From Burkholderiaceae bacterium (GTDB lineage: Bacteria; Pseudomonadota; Gammaproteobacteria; Burkholderiales; Burkholderiaceae), in NCBI GenBank assembly GCA_022701965.1, contig JAKONL010000258.1, positions 1-10,322 on the forward strand: 10,322 nt of DNA, given 5' to 3'. Of this stretch, positions 6,612 to 10,322 are shown piece by piece. Position numbers and translations under genes: made by a program. Under the pieces are notes generated by a model, which was not told the DNA's origin, ran no database searches, and saw nothing but the letters and a program-made list of their open reading frames with translations. Position 1 is the stretch's first letter; the number at the start of each line of letters is the position of its first letter.

Positions 6612-9029
6612 TCATGCGTTGTCGTCGTCGTCGTTCAGGGTGAGCAGTTCGGCCGAGCTCGGCTGCGGGATCAGGAGCGTGACGCGGCAGCCCGCATCGG
6701 CGTCGCTGTCGATCTCGATCGAGCCGCCGTGGCGCTGCACGGCCGTGCGCACCAGCAGCAGTCCGAGCCCGATGCCGTGCACTTCGGGATGGCTCTCGCG
6801 GTGCAGTCGATGGAAGGGCTTGAACAGCTGCGACTGCATCGCCGGCGGGATGCCCGGGCCGGTGTCGTGCACGCTCACGCTCCAGTGGCTGCCGCTCGAC
6901 GCGACACAGCAGGTCACGGCCGATCCGCGGGGCGCGAACTTGATCGCATTGCTCAGGACGTTGGCCAGCGCGCGCGTGAGCAGGCTGCGGTCGGCCACGC
7001 ACAGCGCCTCCTCGAAGTCGGTGAGCAGCAGCACGCGCAGCTGCTGCTTGCGCGCCGGTGCCCAGGCGTCGTCGATCGACTGCTGCATCAGCGCCACGAG
7101 ATCGAGCACCTCGGGATGGAAGGGTTGAGCCTCCGCGCGGGCGAGGTTCACGAAGTCGTCGGCGAGTTCGAGCCCGCTGCGGGCATGGCGCTCGATCCGC
7201 TCGAGCAGGGCATCGCCGGAATAGGCGTCGGGGTGGCTGCGCGCGAGTTCGATGGCCGTGAGGATCGACGCGCTCGGCTCGCGGATGTCGTGCGAGATGA
7301 AGCGCAGCGCCTGGTCGCGCTGGCTCTGCGCGTCGCGCATCGGCGTGATGTCGATCAGCGCCGCCATCCAGCCCGCGTGCTGGTTGACGCTGTCGAAGAA
7401 CGGCACGCAGCGCAGCAGCACGACCCGGCCTTCGCCGTCCTCGCCCTCGCCGAGGATCGGGCTGAGTTCGCGCGAGCGTAACGCGCCGGGCGCCACCATC
7501 GGCGCGCCGGTGGTGCGCCAGCGCAGGTCCGACAGCAGTTCGTGGACGTCGCGCCCGACCAGCCGCTGCGGCTCGATGCGCCAGTGCCGTGCCGCCTCCT
7601 GGTTGGCGATCAGCACCTGGCCGTGGCGGTTGAGCACCAGCGTCGCGTCGGCCATGTGGTCGATGCCGTCGCGCACGAAGCGGTGCAGGTTGTGCATGCG
7701 CAGGCCGGCCGCCGAGGACGCGGACATCTGCCGGTCGAGAAAATCGCCGAAAGGCCGCACCGGCGGCGCCGCGGGCGCGCCCTCCATCGAAGCGTTCAGC
7801 CGCTCGGTGCCCCAGCGCAAATAGTTCGCCGCGGCGCTCAGCCGCATCAGGCTCCACAGCGGATAGACGAGCAGCAGGCCGAGGAAGCCCGCGGCCGGAG
7901 CGAACTGGATGCCGAGCCAGGGGCGCGCATTGTGCATCCCCATCCGCAGCGCCACCAGCGCGACGATCAGCGCCACGACGCCGAGCGGGCGCAGCCAGAG
8001 CAGCCCCAGCAGGGCGATGCACAGCGGCACGAGGTTGTAGGCGAGGTCCTGCCACGGCGTCGCGATGACGACGCGACGTTCGTAGCGCAGCCCCTGGACG
8101 ATGCTGGAGAAGATCTCGGCGCCGGATTTCATGCCGCTCGCCCTCGGCTCGGCGGTCGGATGGAGGTCGCCCAGGCCGGCGGCGGTCGCGCCGATCATCA
8201 CGTAGCGGTCGCGGAAGATGCCGGGCGGCACCAGGCCCCGCAGTACGTCGACGTAGGAGACCGTCGGGAAGGGTGGCGTTCCGGCGGTGAAGACGATGAG
8301 CTCGTGGCCGGTCCGCAGCCACGGACCCGTCCGGGTCGCCGAGGACGCCACTGCGTCGGCCGCCGGACGCTCGGCTGGCGACGCATCGCCCGAGGCGGCG
8401 ACCTGCAGCGCCAGGGCGATATGCGGCCAGATCCGGCCCGCGAAGCCTTCCCGCAGATAGACGTTGCGGACCACGCCGTCCTCGTCGACGTCCAGGCGCG
8501 TGTGGCCGACGCCCGTCGCGGCCTTGGCCAGCAGGGGAAGGGGCGGCAACTCGACCGGCGGCGCCGACGGCGCGTCCGCGGCGGGTTGCAGCGTGACCGG
8601 CAGCACCACGCAGCCGGCGTCCGCGATCGCCGATGCCAGCACCGCGTCGTTGCCCGGGTTCTCCGGATCGGCATCGTGCAGCGGCAGGTTCATGCCGATG
8701 CAGCGCGGACTGTCGACGGCGATGCGCTTGAGCAGCTCGGCGTGGAGCGTGCGGCGCCATGGCCAGCCGCCGAGCTGGGACAGGCTCTTTTCGTCGATGG
8801 CGACGATCACCGGATCGCCCGATTGCGGCTGCACGAACTCGGAGCGCGCGGTGTCCTGGAGCACGCGGTCCATCGCGGGCATCAGCCGGTAGAGCGAAAG
8901 CGTCGAGACGAGCGCGATCAGTCCCAGTGACAGCAGACACCAGGGAAGGCGGAAATCCGCCGCGCGGCGCAGTCGGCCGAACCAGGCCGCGGCACGAAGC
9001 TGAAGGCGGCCGGGTCGACTGCGGATCAT
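6612..9029 (-). CDS. CHASE2-PAS sensor histidine kinase
   Basis: An 805-residue membrane sensor kinase. Order: short basic cytoplasmic N-terminus; membrane segment about 28-48; extracytoplasmic CHASE2 sensor about 52-320 (DPVIVAIDEKSLSQLGGWPW, then the GVVRNVYLREG and FRDRYVMIGATAAGLGDLHPT blocks); three closely spaced membrane segments about 330-346, 349-364 and 373-394; a PAS-like domain about 448-565 (DATLVLNRHGQVLIANQEAARHW, ending in IDITPMRD); HisKA with phosphoacceptor H580 in FISHDIREP; and HATPase_c with N694 (NVLSNAIKFAP), DTGPGIP at 722-728, FKPFHRL and GIGLGLLLV. All catalytic boxes are present, so it should be active. CHASE2 ligands are unknown. The ATG at 9029 is favoured: an in-frame stop lies 50 bases upstream at 9081-9083. 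It follows the response regulator by 61 bp and precedes nudJ by 19 bp. The C-terminus is acidic (NDDDDNA). Confidence 0.94.
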   Translation of the reverse strand: MIRSRPGRLQLRAAAWFGRLRRAADFRLPWCLLSLGLIALVSTLSLYRLMPAMDRVLQDTARSEFVQPQSGDPVIVAIDEKSLSQLGGWPWRRTLHAELLKRIAVDSPRCIGMNLPLHDADPENPGNDAVLASAIADAGCVVLPVTLQPAADAPSAPPVELPPLPLLAKAATGVGHTRLDVDEDGVVRNVYLREGFAGRIWPHIALALQVAASGDASPAERPAADAVASSATRTGPWLRTGHELIVFTAGTPPFPTVSYVDVLRGLVPPGIFRDRYVMIGATAAGLGDLHPTAEPRASGMKSGAEIFSSIVQGLRYERRVVIATPWQDLAYNLVPLCIALLGLLWLRPLGVVALIVALVALRMGMHNARPWLGIQFAPAAGFLGLLLVYPLWSLMRLSAAANYLRWGTERLNASMEGAPAAPPVRPFGDFLDRQMSASSAAGLRMHNLHRFVRDGIDHMADATLVLNRHGQVLIANQEAARHWRIEPQRLVGRDVHELLSDLRWRTTGAPMVAPGALRSRELSPILGEGEDGEGRVVLLRCVPFFDSVNQHAGWMAALIDITPMRDAQSQRDQALRFISHDIREPSASILTAIELARSHPDAYSGDALLERIERHARSGLELADDFVNLARAEAQPFHPEVLDLVALMQQSIDDAWAPARKQQLRVLLLTDFEEALCVADRSLLTRALANVLSNAIKFAPRGSAVTCCVASSGSHWSVSVHDTGPGIPPAMQSQLFKPFHRLHRESHPEVHGIGLGLLLVRTAVQRHGGSIEIDSDADAGCRVTLLIPQPSSAELLTLNDDDDNA

Positions 9030-9090
9030 GGACCGGCGTGCGTGTCGCCTCCAGCCGAGCCGAGCCGGGTCGGCGTACGCGTCATGCGGA

Positions 9091-9828
9091 TCATGCGGGA
9101 GCTTGGGACGCGGACGGGTCGCGCAGCATCTCGCTGAACGCCGATGCGTCGATTGCCTCGAGCCGGTAGCCCAGGCCGTAGATCGCGGACAGCAGGAAGC
9201 CGTTGGCCGGGCGCAGGTCGAGCTTGGTGCGCAACCTGGAGATGTGGGTGTCGAGCGAGCGCGACGGCGAATCCGTACCCAGGCCCCACACCGCTTCGCG
9301 CAGGTGCTCCCTGGACAGGAGGCGTCCGAGATTCTGGAACAGGAACAGCGCCAGCTCGTACTCGCGATGCTTGAGCTCGGCGAGCTCGCCCTTGACCTTC
9401 AGGGTGCGCGACTGGGGATAGAAGCAGTAGGGACCGAAGGCGAGCTCGGTCTCGTGCTTGGCGGGATACGCGCGGCGCAGCAGCGCATGGACGCGCGCCT
9501 CGAGTTCGGCGATCCGGATCGGCTTGGTCATGAAGTCGTCCGCGCCCGCGGTCAGGCCTTCCACCATGTCCGCTTCTTCCCGCCGGTTGGTGACGAAAAG
9601 GATCGGGAGACGGCTGTTGAGGTCCTCGCGAATCCATTTCACGATCGACGGACCCGACATGTCCGGCAGGGTCCAGTCGAGGATCAGCAGGTCGAAGGTC
9701 TGTTGACGCAACTCCCGCAGCAACGCCTTGCCTTCGGAAAAGCCGTGACACTCGTGACCAAGCCCCTCCATCGTGAGCCGGATCAGGTCTCTTTGGCCTG
9801 ACTCATCGTCAAGCGCTGCGATACGCAT
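9091..9828 (-). CDS. OmpR/PhoB-family DNA-binding response regulator
   Basis: A 245-residue transcription regulator with an N-terminal receiver domain (about 1-120) and a C-terminal winged-helix DNA-binding domain (about 128-228). Receiver residues are complete: acidic pair D7-D8, phosphoacceptor D51 in LILDWTLPDMSG, switch T80 in LPILFVTN, F99, and K102 in FMTKP. The effector domain has ELKHREYELALFLFQNLGRLLSREHL, SLDTHISRLRTKL and the wing AIYGLGYRLEAI, which is OmpR-family form. The ATG at 9828 is preceded by AAAGGA ending 6 bases upstream, in an unusual run of eight A. It is first in an operon with the CHASE2 sensor kinase, its likely partner, and divergent from pntA across 327 bp that contain 11-bp-spaced direct repeats suited to this type of protein. 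Confidence 0.95.
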   Translation of the reverse strand: MRIAALDDESGQRDLIRLTMEGLGHECHGFSEGKALLRELRQQTFDLLILDWTLPDMSGPSIVKWIREDLNSRLPILFVTNRREEADMVEGLTAGADDFMTKPIRIAELEARVHALLRRAYPAKHETELAFGPYCFYPQSRTLKVKGELAELKHREYELALFLFQNLGRLLSREHLREAVWGLGTDSPSRSLDTHISRLRTKLDLRPANGFLLSAIYGLGYRLEAIDASAFSEMLRDPSASQAPA

Positions 9829-9859
9829 TTCTCGTCCTTTTTTTTAACCCCGGCAGTCT

Positions 9860-9879
9860 AGGTGGAAGCACCTGCTTCC
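9860..9879 (-). repeat. Two overlapping inverted repeats in the regulator leader
   Basis: GGAAGCACCTGCTTCC at 9864-9879 is a 7-bp perfect inverted repeat (GGAAGCA/TGCTTCC), able to form a 6-bp stem with a 4-base loop. AGGTGGAAGCACCT at 9860-9873 is a second one (AGGTG/CACCT). They share bases, so the two hairpins exclude each other. They lie 32-51 bases before the response regulator start, probably in its leader or as an operator. No T tract follows, so this is not an intrinsic terminator. Confidence 0.5.
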
Positions 9880-9916
9880 TCGGATGCCAAACATCACAGA
9901 ATGGTTAACTAATGTG

Positions 9917-9933
9917 CTGAACGTGGACTGAAC
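9917..9933. promoter_or_regulatory. Candidate OmpR-type operator, CTGAAC-N5-CTGAAC
   Basis: The hexamer CTGAAC occurs at 9917-9922 and again at 9928-9933, start to start 11 bp. Head-to-tail hexamers with a 5-bp spacer are the layout bound by dimers of OmpR/PhoB/PmrA-type regulators. It lies about 90 bp upstream of the response regulator start, where it could serve autoregulation. A single copy in reverse orientation (GTTCAG) is at 10061-10066. That the neighbouring regulator binds here is inference. Confidence 0.45.
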
Positions 9934-10037
9934 ATTTAACAAGTGTCAGGAAAATCGGCGATATTTCCTGCTGCATGAAAGGTGCGTTTCGAGAGAGCCG
10001 GCGTGTCATCCCCATCAACGGATGAACGTCGTTTGTG

Positions 10038-10067
10038 TTGACAATTGTTTTATCGTGCACGTTCAGT
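10038..10067 (+). promoter_or_regulatory. Possible sigma-70 promoter for pntA
   Basis: TTGACA at 10038-10043 is a perfect -35 consensus. The best -10 at usual spacing is poor: TTCAGT at 10062-10067 (18-bp spacer, 3 of 6 consensus bases). A weak -10 behind a strong -35 would fit a regulated promoter, and the downstream CTTCAT pair would then lie in the early transcribed region. The start point is not determined by the sequence. Confidence 0.3.
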
Positions 10068-10100
10068 ACTGCATTGGTGCTATGCGCGGCGTCAAAAAAG

Positions 10101-10117
10101 CTTCATGTAAGCTTCAT
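10101..10117. promoter_or_regulatory. Candidate OmpR-type operator, CTTCAT-N5-CTTCAT
   Basis: The 9-mer AAGCTTCAT occurs at 10098-10106 and 10109-10117, an exact 11-bp tandem spacing; the core is CTTCAT-N5-CTTCAT. The preceding 11 bases (10088-10098) match the unit at 6 of 11 positions, so a degenerate third unit is possible. It ends 38 bases before the pntA ATG. Since AAGCTT is itself palindromic, the same bases could also form a small hairpin. Binding by the divergent OmpR-family regulator is the simplest reading but is inferred. Confidence 0.5.
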
Positions 10118-10141
10118 CGAAACGAGCCGCTCCAAGCGGAC

Positions 10142-10149
10142 AGAGGAGA
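10142..10149 (+). promoter_or_regulatory. Strong ribosome binding site of pntA
   Basis: AGAGGAGA lies 6 bases before the ATG at 10156. It is the strongest Shine-Dalgarno in the window and fixes the pntA start. Confidence 0.75.
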
Positions 10150-10155
10150 CTTCCC

Positions 10156-10322
10156 ATGCAGATAGGCATACCGACCGAAACCGTGTCAGGAGAAACACGG
10201 GTCGCCGCGACGCCGGAGACGGTCAAGAAGCTGGTGGCCCAGGGCCATCAGGTCCGGGTGGAAACCGGCGCGGGCCTCGCCGCCAGCGTCGTCGACACGG
10301 CGTACGAGGTGGCCGGCGCATC
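10156..10322 (+). CDS. pntA: NAD(P) transhydrogenase subunit alpha, N-terminal part
   Basis: The first 55 codons of a gene running off the window end. The start MQIGIPTETVSGETRVAATP, followed by ETVKKLVAQGHQVRVETGAG, matches the start of PntA closely (E. coli has a GIP-E-ETRVAATP-TV pattern and a V-x-V-E-x-GAG segment). PntA carries the NAD(H)-binding domain I of the membrane transhydrogenase that uses the proton gradient to make NADPH from NADH. Alanine dehydrogenase shares this domain, but ETRVAATPETVKKL favours PntA. In many bacteria of this group the alpha subunit is split (PntAA and PntAB), which cannot be seen here. The ATG is set by AGAGGAGA six bases upstream. It is divergent from the two-component system, with direct repeats in the gap. 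Confidence 0.92.
   Translation, partial: MQIGIPTETVSGETRVAATPETVKKLVAQGHQVRVETGAGLAASVVDTAYEVAGA

Larger units (their letters stand above)
9829..10155. other. Regulatory gap between response regulator and pntA
   Basis: A 327-bp non-coding stretch, visibly richer in A/T than the genes around it, between the divergent response regulator and pntA starts. It holds two direct-repeat pairs with 11-bp spacing, nested inverted repeats in the regulator leader, a perfect TTGACA on the pntA strand, two 8-bp palindromes (ACAATTGT at 10041-10048 and CGTGCACG at 10054-10061), and a Shine-Dalgarno for each flanking gene. No RNA gene is recognised. One 16-codon frame (9975-10025) lacks a ribosome site and is not called. 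Confidence 0.7.

Noticed and set aside
7542..8930. Long plus-strand open frame antisense to the sensor kinase
   Set aside because: Composition is that of a GC-rich mirror frame, with no ribosome site and no recognisable domain; the kinase on the other strand is complete.
9083..9098. ATGCGGATCATGCGG repeat between regulator stop and kinase start, including an ATGA overlap
   Set aside because: The overlapping ATG is not in the kinase frame, and an in-frame stop lies between it and the kinase ATG; the short repeat is probably chance.
9028..9801. Plus-strand open frame antisense to the response regulator
   Set aside because: Mirror frame; the regulator has every receiver and winged-helix motif.
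9975..10025. 16-codon frame (MKGAFRESRRVIPING) in the regulatory gap
   Set aside because: No Shine-Dalgarno, no attenuator-like codon run and no following terminator; expected by chance in this length.
10098..10114. AAGCTT-N5-AAGCTT as an intrinsic terminator, with the T run on the minus strand
   Set aside because: A 6-bp mostly A/T stem is too weak, and no gene ends there; the 11-bp direct-repeat reading explains more bases.
1..10322. Search for mobile elements, phage genes, CRISPR arrays, toxin-antitoxin or defence systems
   Set aside because: No transposase, integrase, regular spaced repeats, terminal inverted repeats or defence-type domains are seen in any credible frame.

Overview
The window is a high-GC, densely packed bacterial chromosome segment. 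Codon use, the MnmA sequence type, the split between small operons and the pntA start sequence all suggest a betaproteobacterium of the order Burkholderiales, most likely Comamonadaceae (Variovorax-like). This placement is inferred from protein style, not from a marker gene. I see no mobile element, tRNA, rRNA, CRISPR array or phage gene. It reads as ordinary core and accessory metabolism, not a defence or mobile island.

Layout. (1) 1-2022, plus strand: a tight operon holding the 3' end of a glutathione S-transferase (GST)-like gene, a SnoaL-like ester-cyclase-fold protein, and two tandem, clearly related GST-like genes. Gaps are 10-28 bp, and two of the ribosome sites overlap the preceding stop codon. 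(2) 4879-2051, minus strand: tesB (acyl-CoA thioesterase II), an Old Yellow Enzyme family flavin oxidoreductase joined to it by an ATGA overlap, then a PPK2-type polyphosphate kinase. This operon converges on the GST operon. (3) 4956-6122, plus strand: mnmA (tRNA 2-thiouridylase), divergent from tesB across a 76-bp gap. Both starts there seem to be served by extended -10 elements almost touching the start codons. (4) 9828-6053, minus strand: an OmpR-family response regulator, a large CHASE2-PAS sensor histidine kinase, and a NudJ-type NUDIX hydrolase whose last 70 bp overlap the end of mnmA tail to tail. (5) 9829-10155: an AT-richer regulatory gap. (6) 10156-end, plus strand: the start of pntA, the alpha subunit of the proton-translocating NAD(P) transhydrogenase.

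Working together. The main regulatory suggestion is in the 327-bp gap between the response regulator and pntA. It holds two separate hexamer pairs, each repeated head to tail at exactly 11 bp (CTGAAC-N5-CTGAAC and CTTCAT-N5-CTTCAT), the usual geometry for a dimer of an OmpR/PhoB-type regulator. One pair lies nearer the regulator gene and the other just before pntA. This makes autoregulation and control of transhydrogenase by the neighbouring CHASE2 two-component system a testable hypothesis. The mnmA-nudJ adjacency is also known from Escherichia coli, where the two genes run in the same direction; here they converge and overlap.
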